From Bacteroides reticulotermitis JCM 10512 (GTDB taxonomy: Bacteria > Bacteroidota > Bacteroidia > Bacteroidales > Bacteroidaceae), in NCBI RefSeq assembly GCF_000517545.1, contig NZ_BAIV01000018.1, forward strand, positions 1-64,000: DNA of 64,000 nt, written 5' to 3'. The notes below the pieces were generated by a model. That model was given only the letters and a program-made list of their open reading frames with translations, ran no database searches and had not been told where the DNA came from. Shown piece by piece: positions 16,373 through 27,054 of this stretch. Positions within the stretch are counted from its first letter, which is position 1. The number at the start of each line of letters is the position of its first letter. The position numbers and the translations under genes are program-made.

Positions 16373-18253
16373 TTAATGGCGTATATCTTTATAGTTAGCT
16401 TCCAGTCCGGCACGCTCACGAATAGCCGGATCCACTTTCGGACCGTTATTCTCCCATACATTACCGGGACCGTTGGCGTTTTGTAAATACTGCTCTCCCT
16501 CCGTCCAATTGTCGCGCACGGTGATGAACGAAGAGCCTTCGTCGGTATAAAGATAGAACCAATGCTTCGGATCGTGTACATAACCCGGTTTATATATGCT
16601 ATGCACACAGTTTTCGGTTACATAACTCTTCGGTTGCGAACCTAGCGTATAGATACCCGCCACATCATACATATGCTTGGCATAGTGATGAATTAAATTG
16701 CCATGTACCCGGTTGTTACGCATACAGTTTACCGTCTGTGTCCATCCCCAACCCAGGCTGATACCGGTATAAGGGACTTCGGATATTTCATTATGCTCGA
16801 TATTTATATCGCTCACATAGCCTGCCGCGATGGCAAGACAACCCCAATCTTCGTTGGCTACATCGGTAAAGTAGCAATTGTTGATTTGCTGATGTGCACA
16901 GACCACCCGTCGGTCGGTCGGATCGTAGGGTAAATGCGTCTCGTAAGCAGCGGGAGAGAAACTTCCTACCAGCAAACCATTTCCGGCTATATCACGGAAA
17001 AGACATCCACGTACCACACCACCGTGTGTCGCTTCTTCGTAATCCAAACCGGTAGAGCCCAAACGCTCGAAACGACAACGTTCAAAGTCGATCCGGTTGG
17101 CTGCGGCTATGCGTACAGCTGCTGCCGGGCGTCCGAGCCATCCCTGATTGTCCAACGGATGGTTAAGGTAATCCCGCTGCATCATCGGATCGATCCGATA
17201 ACCATCAGTCAGATACATACCGGCCTGAAGCGGCACATGTCCTTTTTCCGATGGACGCAACCAAGTGGTATAAGCGAATGTGATATTTTCAAAACGTACA
17301 TGGGCTACCGGACGGTCTAAGGTGCCTTCGATCCGTACCAAGGTTTCGACAGCCGGCACAATAGCTTTTGTCTCGGTCGCCTGCATATTTTCCCCTTCAC
17401 GCGGGTAGTAATAAAGCTTGCGGGATTCAATATCGTGATACCACTCTCCCGGAACATCGAGCAGTTCGCGGGCACTCGTCAGATAAAAAGCCGAATTGTG
17501 TCCGTCGGTAGTTACCATAGGCCGGGGCCAGGGATGTTCAAACTGAATCCGGCTCTCGGGTTGATGAAAGCGCACGGCTGCACTGTCTCCCCGCACTTCG
17601 ATGGAGCGTATACGCAGATTGGCTACACACCACATTTGATGAAGCACCATTTCGGCATAAGCCGCTTTTAAATTCCCTTTTCCGTCAAGCAGCTTGCGAA
17701 CGGCATTTGCCGGAACATAGAGAATTTCATTCTTCTCATCCACACTGCGAATACGGGACATCTTTTCAAAGTCCGCCACATCACGGGCCCGGTCGGCTTT
17801 TACACCATTCACCCACAATTGTCGGAAGTCCAACGGGCGACCGTTAAAACCCGGCACATCGGCTACCCAAAGCTTGCCTTGCTTCTTCCAACCGCCAATA
17901 CGTACCCCACCACTCAATACCGCCTGATTCTTTTCAGCTGAGCGGATTATGGTAGGAGACGCCTCCGTTCCACTATCTTCGGGACGGATGAAAACCGATT
18001 CGTGAAGAGCGTACGTTCCACCCTCCAAACAAATCGTAATTCCTCCCTGAACGCGTTCATCTCCCACCCGACGCCATTCGCGTGCCTGACGCAAAGCGGA
18101 AGTCAGCGTTGCCTTGGGAGCTTGACGCGTACCGTTGTTCAGGTCGCTTCCTTGAGTCGAGACCCAGATTTCGCCTGCATAAGCGGTTGCTCCACTGCCG
18201 AGTATTCCGGCAAGAAGCAACCCGGCAGCCATTACTATTTTCTTATTCCACAT
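16373..18253 (-). CDS. GH141 alpha-L-fucosidase-type enzyme
   Basis: Intact 626-residue protein with a signal peptide (MWNKKIVMAAGLLLAGILG and onward) and a right-handed parallel beta-helix. It begins with the GEIWVSTQGSDLNNGT motif of the pectate-lyase-like fold and shows many N-x-F/I turns in the second half. It matches BT1002, the founding GH141 member, an alpha-L-fucosidase (also reported active on xylan-type substrates in a clostridial homologue) acting on RG-II chain A. It starts 37 bases after the GH127 stop codon, so the two are cotranscribed. Confidence 0.9.
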   Translation of the reverse strand: MWNKKIVMAAGLLLAGILGSGATAYAGEIWVSTQGSDLNNGTRQAPKATLTSALRQAREWRRVGDERVQGGITICLEGGTYALHESVFIRPEDSGTEASPTIIRSAEKNQAVLSGGVRIGGWKKQGKLWVADVPGFNGRPLDFRQLWVNGVKADRARDVADFEKMSRIRSVDEKNEILYVPANAVRKLLDGKGNLKAAYAEMVLHQMWCVANLRIRSIEVRGDSAAVRFHQPESRIQFEHPWPRPMVTTDGHNSAFYLTSARELLDVPGEWYHDIESRKLYYYPREGENMQATETKAIVPAVETLVRIEGTLDRPVAHVRFENITFAYTTWLRPSEKGHVPLQAGMYLTDGYRIDPMMQRDYLNHPLDNQGWLGRPAAAVRIAAANRIDFERCRFERLGSTGLDYEEATHGGVVRGCLFRDIAGNGLLVGSFSPAAYETHLPYDPTDRRVVCAHQQINNCYFTDVANEDWGCLAIAAGYVSDINIEHNEISEVPYTGISLGWGWTQTVNCMRNNRVHGNLIHHYAKHMYDVAGIYTLGSQPKSYVTENCVHSIYKPGYVHDPKHWFYLYTDEGSSFITVRDNWTEGEQYLQNANGPGNVWENNGPKVDPAIRERAGLEANYKDIRH

Positions 18254-18290
18254 ATCTTATACTATCATTGTCTATAAATAGCCCGGAGCC

Positions 18291-20387
18291 TTAGCGGCTC
18301 AAAGGCATCCAAACAGTCATTTCTCCTTTACCCCGGTTTCCCCACGCATAGTAGGGTATCAAGCGCACTTGTACCGTTTTCTCTGCCTGTACTACCGGAC
18401 GATACAGCGTACCATCCCAAGAGTTCGAGTTAACCAGCTTAGCTGTTCCCTCCAAGGCTACGATCGGGCTACCTTCAATGGTTATCTTTTTCGGAGTTAG
18501 TTGTATGTCGGCAGGAATCAGCACATCATCAATCTTCACATTCTTCGCGATGTCCATACTTTCCAAACAGTAAATGAGCGGACCACGCTTCACAACAACC
18601 TGATTGCGTATTTCTTCTGCCAACGGATGCGCTTCAAGCAGGCGTACAGGCATATCCATCGTTAGTTCGATAATATCTCCTTTCTTCCACGTACGGTTGA
18701 CTTTGGCATACGCATTGGCTTTGGCATCAACCTGTACCGGCTGTCCGTTTACCGTCAGCGTAGCTTTTTCGCACCATTCGGGTATGCGGAAGAAGATTGA
18801 GAAAGCACCGGCTTTGCGCGGAAGCTTATCCAATGAAACACGTACTGCTCCGTCCCAAGGATAATCGGTAGTCTGTGTCAGCACGACTTCTCCCTTGTTC
18901 TGCCAGTTTGTAGTCAGTGTATTGGCGCCGTATAAGTTGCAATAGATTCCTTCCGAGCTCAATGTATAGGCATAGTTTTGTGCCTGACAAAGGGCACGCA
19001 AAGTGTTGGGCGGACAGCAGAAGCAGCTGATGTACTCTGTGCGTTCTTTAGGCCAGCGCAAGGTGTATGGCAGGTCTTCGCTGATACGAAGCGGGTTGGT
19101 GTAGAAATACTTCTTCCCGTCCAGGCTGATTCCACTCAACACGCTGTTGTAAAGGCATGTTTCTACCAATTCGGCATATTTGGCATCACCGGTCACTTCG
19201 AGCATACGCCAGTTGAAGAGCATATTGCCGATGTTGGCGCAGGTCTCGTTATGGGCGGTGCTATTGGGCAACTGATACGGACGACCGTAACTTTGATGCA
19301 CTTTTTGTATGCTGTCCGGTTCGTAGCATGTACCGTCGGGCGAAGTTCCGTCATAAAGTGCTCCGCAAGCCCCTGTAACATACATTTTACGGGTAACAAT
19401 ATCATTCCAGATGCTTGTAAGATTCTTCATCAACTGTTGTTCTCCGGTCTCAGCATATACATCCGCTACGCCGGCATACAGATAATTGGCACGTACAGCG
19501 TGTCCCATGGCCTGGTATTGTTCACGGAAAGGAACCCGGTCCTGATTATCATCCGTACCGCTTTCTACCATTCCCCGAATGTCGATCAGGTTCTTCGATA
19601 ATTCCAGATAACGAGGGTTTCCGGTGGCCCGATACATTTCGACTACTCCCATATAGTGAGAGGGGCAGATTGCGTTACGAGCCAACTCAGCCGAAGCGGT
19701 TTCATAAAAGTGACAAAGAAAATCCGTAGCCTTAACTGCTGCGTTGAAAAGTGTATTCTTTCCGGTTGCACGTTGGTGGACGATGCCTGCCATCATGAGG
19801 TGGCCCAGGTTGTATGTTTCAAAATTCAGGCGGTTGGCAAAAGCTCCTTTTTCCTCTTCCGAGCCGACTTTTGTACCGATGACGGTTTGTTTGTGCGGGT
19901 CGGCTGCGGCATGACTATCCACTCCTCTGTTCATCTCATCGATAATAACAGGGGTATGTATATACCCGTCGGCGCGTTGAGCTTTTACCACACAGGCTAT
20001 AAAGCGATCCATCAACTTATCCAATTCAGGATCTTTGTTGACTGCATAAACCGAGGCAACTCCTTCCATCCATTTATACATATCGCCATCGTGGAACGGA
20101 GGTCCCCAATGTTCGCCCTGGCATGCACCGGAAGCTATTTCAAAGTTCCGAAAGCCATGGGAGAGTTCAGGGGTATCCCAGGTTTTCCACATACTTTGCA
20201 GGGATGTATGACTGAAAACATTGAAACGATCGCCCCAGAACCCATTGTTCCAATGTACGGCATCTATTCCGGTGTTCGTCATTTTGGCATAACGACTCTG
20301 ACTCATATCCGTCAATCCATTGCTTTGCGCAAATGCTCCCGTGACAGAGGCGGAAGCTAAAAGAAATAACAGTTTAATCTGTTTCAT
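18291..20387 (-). CDS. GH127 enzyme (aceric acid hydrolase type)
   Basis: Intact 698-residue secreted protein (signal MKQIKLLFLLASASVTGAFA) with the (alpha/alpha)6 barrel and beta-sandwich of GH127. The zinc site known from bifidobacterial GH127 beta-L-arabinofuranosidase is visible: E381 and C383 in NETCANIGN, and the Cys pair C457-C458 in SCFCCPPN, one of which is the expected nucleophile. It matches BT1003, reported to release aceric acid from RG-II chain B. It is the first gene of a GH127-GH141 unit with the regulon element 46 bases upstream. Confidence 0.9.
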   Translation of the reverse strand: MKQIKLLFLLASASVTGAFAQSNGLTDMSQSRYAKMTNTGIDAVHWNNGFWGDRFNVFSHTSLQSMWKTWDTPELSHGFRNFEIASGACQGEHWGPPFHDGDMYKWMEGVASVYAVNKDPELDKLMDRFIACVVKAQRADGYIHTPVIIDEMNRGVDSHAAADPHKQTVIGTKVGSEEEKGAFANRLNFETYNLGHLMMAGIVHQRATGKNTLFNAAVKATDFLCHFYETASAELARNAICPSHYMGVVEMYRATGNPRYLELSKNLIDIRGMVESGTDDNQDRVPFREQYQAMGHAVRANYLYAGVADVYAETGEQQLMKNLTSIWNDIVTRKMYVTGACGALYDGTSPDGTCYEPDSIQKVHQSYGRPYQLPNSTAHNETCANIGNMLFNWRMLEVTGDAKYAELVETCLYNSVLSGISLDGKKYFYTNPLRISEDLPYTLRWPKERTEYISCFCCPPNTLRALCQAQNYAYTLSSEGIYCNLYGANTLTTNWQNKGEVVLTQTTDYPWDGAVRVSLDKLPRKAGAFSIFFRIPEWCEKATLTVNGQPVQVDAKANAYAKVNRTWKKGDIIELTMDMPVRLLEAHPLAEEIRNQVVVKRGPLIYCLESMDIAKNVKIDDVLIPADIQLTPKKITIEGSPIVALEGTAKLVNSNSWDGTLYRPVVQAEKTVQVRLIPYYAWGNRGKGEMTVWMPLSR

Positions 20388-20430
20388 GAATATTGGTAAT
20401 TCTTAAAATAATACTTTCTCTATAAGAAAG

Positions 20431-20458
20431 AGACGGAATTAACTATATTTTGTACTCA
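20431..20458 (-). promoter_or_regulatory. Bipartite RG-II regulon element, copy 3
   Basis: In gene orientation TGAGTACAAA, 12 bases, CCGTCT, about 43 bases before the GH127 start. The following CTTTCTTATAGAGAAAG contains CTTATAG, also seen after the GH138 copy, and can form a small hairpin (CTTTCT/AGAAAG). Confidence 0.75.
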
Positions 20459-20524
20459 AAAAACAGTAAGCAAAGGTTTATCAACAAGGATACTCCAAAG
20501 AGGTTGCAGGCAAACGAACGAGAT

Positions 20525-21279
20525 TCACGGTTCGAGTTCCGACTGATGAGAAGAGGTATGATTTATGGCTGCTTTCCGAGCTTGTGCATGTTGATACTGC
20601 CGGGCAATCTTGTATTGCTGCCCGTCTTTCAGGAAATAGGTTCCGGTTTGCTTGAACCAGAAGCTGACATCGGCTTCCAGACATTGGCGACGAATATCCA
20701 ACACCCAATCGTAATTGCACACGCGAACTTCCCTGCCCGACTCTCCGCCAGCCACGACCTGCTCTACCCAACCCCCGCTGAGTTCTCCTCCAAAGTCAAT
20801 GGGGTCTAACAGTGGTTCGCAAATGATAATTTTATGCTTGATGGGAGCGGCTTTGTAGATAGGCAGGCGATGGTTGACCCGGTCTTGATTCTCCATCGTG
20901 CAACAAATCGTTACGTTGTCGTACCCATCTCCCAATCAGCCGGCAGACATTCCGCCAAGCGATCAATACGTTTGGTGATGAAGAGGAAACGGAGATCTTG
21001 CCGTATACGCATCATCTCCCACGCCTCGCTTCTCCATTCGTCGGCATCTTCTACCAGAAAATCGGAGGTAAAGCAGGTATAGACTAAATTGCCCGATGGT
21101 ATTTTATATTCCTTATTCTTCTTTTGCTGCAAAGGCAGGTCAAACTTAGCCGTTTTCGTTACGACTGAGCTATCTTTCCCATATTTACCGTCCGACCGGT
21201 AAACATAACAATGCCGACAGCCTGCACTCCATTTGTGACAGCCATGCCAAGGATTCCATATCGATGCTTTTCCACTCAT
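20525..21279 (-). CDS. DUF5131 (phage Gp37/Gp68-like) protein, frameshifted
   Basis: Restored length is about 251 residues. The N-terminus (WNPWHGCHKWSAGCRHCY) has the closely spaced cysteines typical of DUF5131/Gp37-Gp68 proteins, a family distantly like radical-SAM enzymes with unknown reaction. The motifs DNVTICCTMENQDR and GGESGREVR are also typical. One base is missing in the C-run at 20931-20933; adding it gives ADWGDGYDNVTI as in the family. It sits between RG-II genes, but nothing ties it to pectin. It is common in Bacteroides chromosomes as a single gene. Confidence 0.8.
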
Positions 21280-21450
21280 TTATGCTATATATGCTACTTT
21301 CTGAATCACCAACAGATAATCGTGTAATTGATTGAAGAATTTATTGCCTGCGAATATACGAATAATCATTCTTTTCCAAAAAAACTGGACGTTGAAATAA
21401 AAACTACAATCTTTTAAAGTACGAATAGCCGCTGCAATCAAAATTATCTT

Positions 21451-21458
21451 TATTTTTG
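21451..21458 (+). promoter_or_regulatory. TAnnTTTG -7 box for the EFR1 gene
   Basis: TATTTTTG matches the Bacteroides -7 consensus and lies 24 bases before the ATG at 21483. No clear -33 element. Confidence 0.45.
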
Positions 21459-21482
21459 CCTTTCAAGCCATGAAGACAGCGT

Positions 21483-22499
21483 ATGAACACAGCCCGCGAT
21501 TTGATTATCTATTACTTTTCCGGAACAGGCAACTCGAAACAAGTAGCCCTGTGGTGGGCCGAAGCTACTCTAAAAAAGGGAATAGCCGCTCGCGTAGTAG
21601 ACATCACAACTGTTACAAATCCCAACTCGCTTGAAATTAACAGTGATTCGCTCATGCTGATTGTCTCGCCTACGCATGGTTTCAATTATCCTCCGGTCAC
21701 GATTCGTTTTATCCGCAGACTTCCGAGAGGTAAGAATCTGGTCGTACTGGCCAATACGCGGGCCGGATTAAAAATAGGACGTTTCATTACGCCCGGACTA
21801 AGTGGGATTACGTTTATGTTGTCGGCAATCCTCCTGCTAAGTAAAGGCTACAAACTCGGCGGGTTGATATCATTCGATATGCCGTCCAACTGGCTTTCCA
21901 TTCATCCGGCTTTGAGTGCTGAATCAGCCAATTATATCTTCCATTCCATGCAGCAGAAAGTGCAACGATATGCTGACAAACTGTTTGATGGTCAATCGGT
22001 GTTTCCGGCACTTCGGGATTTGATACAGGATCTGTTGATCTCGCCCGTCGCAATTGGTTATTACCTGGCGGGACGTTTCTTTTTGGCTAAATCTTTTTAT
22101 GCATCCAATGCGTGTACGTCGTGCGGTTTATGCGAAAAGAACTGCCCGCTCCACGCCATAAAGAAGAGCCGCAAACGTCCTTACTGGACCTTTAGATGTG
22201 AAAGCTGTATGAAGTGTATGAATAGTTGTCCGCAGGAAGCCATTCAGACAACACACGGGCTCTGGGTGTTACTTTTCGGGCTGACTTTTCTGATCATGGG
22301 ACTGTTGCAGCCTATACTGGCTGATTATTACCGGACATTCGCTGGCAAGCTTGCCTTGTTTACGCTTATACTGCTTGCGCTGGTAGCCATACTCTACCCG
22401 ATACAGTATGTCTTAATAAAGAATAGACGGATCAATGCAGCGATCACATATATGTCGCTTACCTTTTATAAATTCTGGGGAAGATACAGATGCAAATAG
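21483..22499 (+). CDS. EFR1-type flavodoxin/ferredoxin membrane protein
   Basis: Intact 338-residue protein. The N-terminal flavodoxin-like domain has the FMN-loop motif SGTGNSKQ near residue 15. Two 4Fe-4S clusters follow: CTSCGLCEKNCP (about 211-222) and CESCMKCMNSCP (about 239-250). Two or three hydrophobic segments lie at the C-terminus (about 260-320), suggesting membrane anchoring. The combination is the EFRR1 (EFR1) family of anaerobes, presumed electron-transfer proteins with unknown partners. It is transcribed alone and converges on the esterase gene with a shared terminator. No link to RG-II is visible beyond position. Confidence 0.82.
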   Translation: MNTARDLIIYYFSGTGNSKQVALWWAEATLKKGIAARVVDITTVTNPNSLEINSDSLMLIVSPTHGFNYPPVTIRFIRRLPRGKNLVVLANTRAGLKIGRFITPGLSGITFMLSAILLLSKGYKLGGLISFDMPSNWLSIHPALSAESANYIFHSMQQKVQRYADKLFDGQSVFPALRDLIQDLLISPVAIGYYLAGRFFLAKSFYASNACTSCGLCEKNCPLHAIKKSRKRPYWTFRCESCMKCMNSCPQEAIQTTHGLWVLLFGLTFLIMGLLQPILADYYRTFAGKLALFTLILLALVAILYPIQYVLIKNRRINAAITYMSLTFYKFWGRYRCK

Positions 22500-22511
22500 G
22501 AGAATTTGATC

Positions 22512-22557
22512 AAAAAAGCAAGCAGCGGAAACAAGTTTTATGTTTCTCACTGCTTGC
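22512..22557 (-). terminator. Terminator between convergent genes
   Basis: GCAAGCAG (22518-22525) pairs with CTGCTTGC (22550-22557), extended by GAAAC/GTTTC. On the minus strand TTTTTTGATC follows, giving a proper U-tract for the esterase gene, whose stop codon is at 22570; in the plus direction it lies after the EFR1 gene, with a weak tail. Confidence 0.75.
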
Positions 22558-22569
22558 CAACCTTTGGAA

Positions 22570-23466
<897 letters not shown>

Positions 23467-23572
23467 TTATGATTACGACGTAAAATTACAGCTTTTCTCG
23501 CCTGCATACCGCATATTTCTGTTACAAATTCTTTCTCTGTTGTTGCACTTGCCAATGAATTCAAATAAAAAT

Positions 23573-23606
23573 CCCGGATAATCCTTACTTAAAAGGAATT
23601 ATCGGG
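23573..23606 (-). terminator. Terminator after DUF2807 gene
   Basis: CCCGGATAATCC (23573-23584) pairs with GGAATTATCGGG (23595-23606) with one mismatch, followed on the minus strand by ATTTTTATTTG. Ends the DUF2807 transcript. Confidence 0.75.
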
Positions 23607-23628
23607 AATGACTTGCTAACTGTCTATT

Positions 23629-24420
23629 TTATTTGTTTACGATTTGCTTTTTCTTACCTTCTTTATTCACCACAGCAGGTTTGCCTTTGTACGTAATCTC
23701 TCCACTACCGGCTAATTTGGCGTCGAGTTGTTTAGATGCATAGCAGTCTATGTCTCCCGAACCGGCAACATCGGCAATCACATGAGCGGCTACTAGTTTC
23801 TGAGCTTCGATATCACCTGAACCCGCAACCTTAAGTACGGCTTTCTGCGCAGAGCCAATAACATTTATATCACCGGAACCCGCCACATTCACATTAACAT
23901 TAGTTGCTGTGATATTCTTCAAATCAATATCGCCACTACCATTTACGATAGCTGTAATGTTAGTGTAGTCCAATTTATCTGCTTTTATATCTCCCGAGCC
24001 GGCAATCGCTAAGTTTAAATCGTTACCTTTTACACTTCCTTTAAGCGTAACATCTGATGAGCCTAGGATATCGACCTGTTTCAAAGCAGGAGAAGAGGCA
24101 ATAACTTTTAGCCGACGCTCTCCGCCCCTAATATTCACGCCTTTTTTTATATTCACTTGCAATACACCGTTCTGAGTAGTTACCTCCAATAAATCGAGTA
24201 GATTATCGGAACCGTACAAAGTAACTTTAACTTGTTTGCCAGTACTTTGGGTATATTCTACATCCGGGCTTCCCAGTACTTTTATCGCACTGAAGTCGCT
24301 CATATTCTTCAACTCCCGCGTAATGTATTTCTTACTCGGAGTGACAGTTTGCGCTTCTACTCCTCCGACAAAAAGGAATAAAGCCATAAAAGCAAGCAAT
24401 GTAATCGCTAATCTTTTCAT
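23629..24420 (-). CDS. DUF2807 (head-GIN) adhesin-like protein
   Basis: About 263 residues from the ATG at 24420, which gives a clean signal peptide (MKRLAITLLAFMALFLFVGG). A longer frame runs upstream to 24774 but crosses the divergent promoter region and lacks coding character. The mature part is a beta-helix-like DUF2807 domain with repeated VxGSGDI units (GSGDIKADKL, GSGDIDLKNI, GSGDINVIGS, GSGDIEAQKL, GSGDIDCYAS). This family is widespread in Bacteroidetes; it is presumed periplasmic or surface located, and its role is unknown. It is divergent from the GH95 operon. Confidence 0.85.
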   Translation of the reverse strand: MKRLAITLLAFMALFLFVGGVEAQTVTPSKKYITRELKNMSDFSAIKVLGSPDVEYTQSTGKQVKVTLYGSDNLLDLLEVTTQNGVLQVNIKKGVNIRGGERRLKVIASSPALKQVDILGSSDVTLKGSVKGNDLNLAIAGSGDIKADKLDYTNITAIVNGSGDIDLKNITATNVNVNVAGSGDINVIGSAQKAVLKVAGSGDIEAQKLVAAHVIADVAGSGDIDCYASKQLDAKLAGSGEITYKGKPAVVNKEGKKKQIVNK

Positions 24421-24450
24421 AAGTTCTTGGTTTTTAAATATTGTAATGTA

Positions 24451-24458
24451 CAAAAGTA
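24451..24458 (-). promoter_or_regulatory. TAnnTTTG -7 box for the DUF2807 gene
   Basis: On the minus strand TACTTTTG matches the -7 consensus and lies 30 bases before the ATG at 24420. Confidence 0.5.
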
Positions 24459-24512
24459 TGGAATAAAAAATATATTCAGTACTTTTAGAGTCATTTTTTA
24501 AAAAGTATTCAA

Positions 24513-24540
24513 TGGGTACAAAAAGAGTTATTGACCGTCT
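24513..24540 (+). promoter_or_regulatory. Bipartite RG-II regulon element, copy 4 (plus strand)
   Basis: TGGGTACAAA, 12 bases, CCGTCT on the plus strand, about 32 bases before the ATG at 24573. It is the only copy on this strand and is correctly oriented for the GH95-GH105-GH140-GH78/GH33 operon. That strand switch is strong evidence that the element is directional and functional. Confidence 0.75.
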
Positions 24541-24572
24541 TTTTATTAAAGAATAAAAGCGATAGAAGAGAT

Positions 24573-27042
24573 ATGAGTAAAAAAAAAATGGTTTGGATGT
24601 CTGCTTATCTTGATGTCCGCAAGTAATATCCATGCTCAGAAGGCCCAAACTTCGACACAGGAATACAAACTCTGGTATGACTGTCCGGCGCAGGTATGGA
24701 CCGAGGCTTTGCCTCTGGGAAACGGGCGTTTGGGAGCTATGGTATACGGCACACCGGGAACGGAACAAATCCAACTAAACGAAGAAACAATCTGGGCGGG
24801 ACGTCCCAACAACAATGCCAATCCGAATGCACTGGAATATATTCCGAAAGTGCGTGAACTAGTCTTTGCCGGAAAATACCTGGAAGCACAAACACTGGCT
24901 ACCGAGAAGGTGATGGCAAAAACCAATTCCGGAATGCCTTACCAGAGCTTTGGCGATTTACGTATCTCTTTTCCGGGACATACACGCTACACAAACTATT
25001 ACCGCGAACTAAGCCTGGACTCCGCGCGTACCATCGTTCGGTATGAAGTAGATGGCGTTCGGTATAAGCGCGAAACGATCACATCATTTACCGATCAGGT
25101 TGTTATGGTACGCCTTACCGCTAGCCAACCCGGTAAAATCACGTTCAACGCGCAACTGACTTCCCCGCATCAGGATGTGATGATCGCTTCCGAAGCTGGA
25201 AATCAAGTGAGCCTATCCGGGGTGTCTTCCTGGCACGAGGGATTGAAAGGGAAAGTTGAGTTCCAAGGCCGATTGAGCGCTATCCATAAAGGTGGTAAAA
25301 TAGCATGCGCTGACGGAATACTTTCGGTCGAAAATGCGAATGAGGCGGTAGTCTATGTATCGATCGCCACCAACTTTAATAATTATCAGGACATCACAGG
25401 CAATCAGGTGGAACGGGCTCAGAACTATTTGTCTCAGGCCATGAAACACTCGTTTGCGGAAGCCAAGCAGAAACATACGGATTTCTATCGCAACTACCTG
25501 ACACGTGTATCATTGGATTTGGGAGCAAACAAGTTTGAGGATGTAACGACCGATAAACGGGTGGAGAACTTTAAAACAACGAACGACGCGCATCTGGTAG
25601 CGACCTATTTTCAATTCGGACGCTACCTGCTGATTTGTTCTTCACAGCCCGGCGGGCAGCCTGCCAATCTTCAAGGCATCTGGAATGACAAACTGTTTCC
25701 GTCATGGGATAGTAAATATACCTGTAACATCAATTTGGAGATGAACTACTGGCCGTCGGAAGTCACCAACCTAACCGAATTGAACGATCCCTTGTTCCGC
25801 TTAATTAAGGAAGTCAGCGAGACCGGCAAAGAAACCGCTAAGATCATGTACGGAGCTGACGGATGGGTATTGCATCACAATACCGATATCTGGCGCATCA
25901 CAGGGGCACTTGACAAAGCTCCTTCGGGAATGTGGCCAAGCGGAGGTGCCTGGCTCTGTCGCCACCTTTGGGAACATTATTTATATACCGGTGATGTTGA
26001 GTTCTTACGCTCGGTATATCCCATCCTGAAAGAATCCGGACGCTTCTTTGATGAAACAATGGTTCAGGAACCTGTACACAATTGGTTAGTCGTTTGCCCA
26101 AGCAATTCCCCTGAGAATGTTCATTCGGGTAGCAAAGGTGAATCGACCACAGCCGCCGGATGTACAATGGACAATCAGCTTATCTTCGATCTTTGGACAA
26201 CGATCATATCGGCTTCGCAAATCTTAGGTACGGACCAGGAGTTCGCCACCCACTTGCAACAACGCCTTCAAGAAATGGCTCCGATGCAAATCGGGCACTG
26301 GGGACAATTACAGGAATGGATGTTCGACTGGGATGATCCGAACGATGTGCACCGTCATGTATCTCATTTGTACGGTCTGTTCCCTAGCAACCAGATCTCA
26401 CCTTATCGCACCCCTGAACTGTTTGATGCAGCACGTACTTCGCTGATACATCGTGGCGATCCTTCCACCGGATGGAGCATGGGATGGAAAGTATGCCTTT
26501 GGGCACGCCTGTTGGATGGAGATCACGCTTATAAACTGATTACAGACCAACTAACGCTTGTACGTAATGAGAAGAAAAAAGGTGGAACTTATCCGAATCT
26601 GTTTGACGCTCATCCGCCTTTCCAGATTGATGGTAACTTTGGTTGCGCTGCCGGAATCGTAGAAATGCTTATGCAAAGTTACGATGGCTTTATCAATCTG
26701 TTGCCGGCTCTACCTAGTTTGTGGCAAGAGGGTTCTGTAAAAGGAATCATTGCACGCGGAGGGTTCGAGCTGGACTTGAGTTGGAAGAACGGGCAAGTAG
26801 AACGAATCGTTGTAAAATCGCACAAAGGAGGAAACTGCCGCCTGCGCTCTGCCCACCCATTAACCGGCAAAGGGTTGAAACAAGCTAAGGGTGAGAATCC
26901 GAATGCACTATTTGCTGTACCCGAGGTGGCTAAACCATTGATTAATGAAAAGGCCCAACTGAATAAGGTAGAGATCACAAAGACTTATTTATATGACCTG
27001 CCGACAAAAGCCGGAAAAGAATATCTATTGATTGGTAAATAA
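24573..27042 (+). CDS. GH95 enzyme (alpha-L-galactosidase/fucosidase type), poly-A frameshift at start
   Basis: About 820-residue GH95 enzyme. The N-terminal domain (LWYDCPAQVWTEALPLGNGRLG), linker and (alpha/alpha)6 barrel are all present and intact, with family motifs QPANLQGIWN and NCNINLEMNYWP-like CNINLEMNYWPSE. The main frame has no signal peptide. The ATG at 24573 leads through a run of ten A (24579-24588). With nine A it reads MSKKKWFGCLLILMSASNIH followed by AQ, a good signal peptide, so I take 24573 as the start with a one-base excess in the run. It matches BT1010, recalled as an alpha-L-galactosidase for RG-II chain A. First gene of the plus-strand operon. Confidence 0.87.
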
Positions 27043-27054
27043 CTAGTAACCTAT

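Noticed and set aside
24447..24456. ATGTACAAAA near the DUF2807 promoter, resembling the left box of the regulon element
   Set aside because: No CCGTCT 12 bases downstream; the true element on this strand is at 24513.
24421..24774. Upstream extension of the DUF2807 frame
   Set aside because: It would cross the -7 box and the start of the divergent GH95 operon, and lacks coding character; the ATG at 24420 gives a clean signal peptide.
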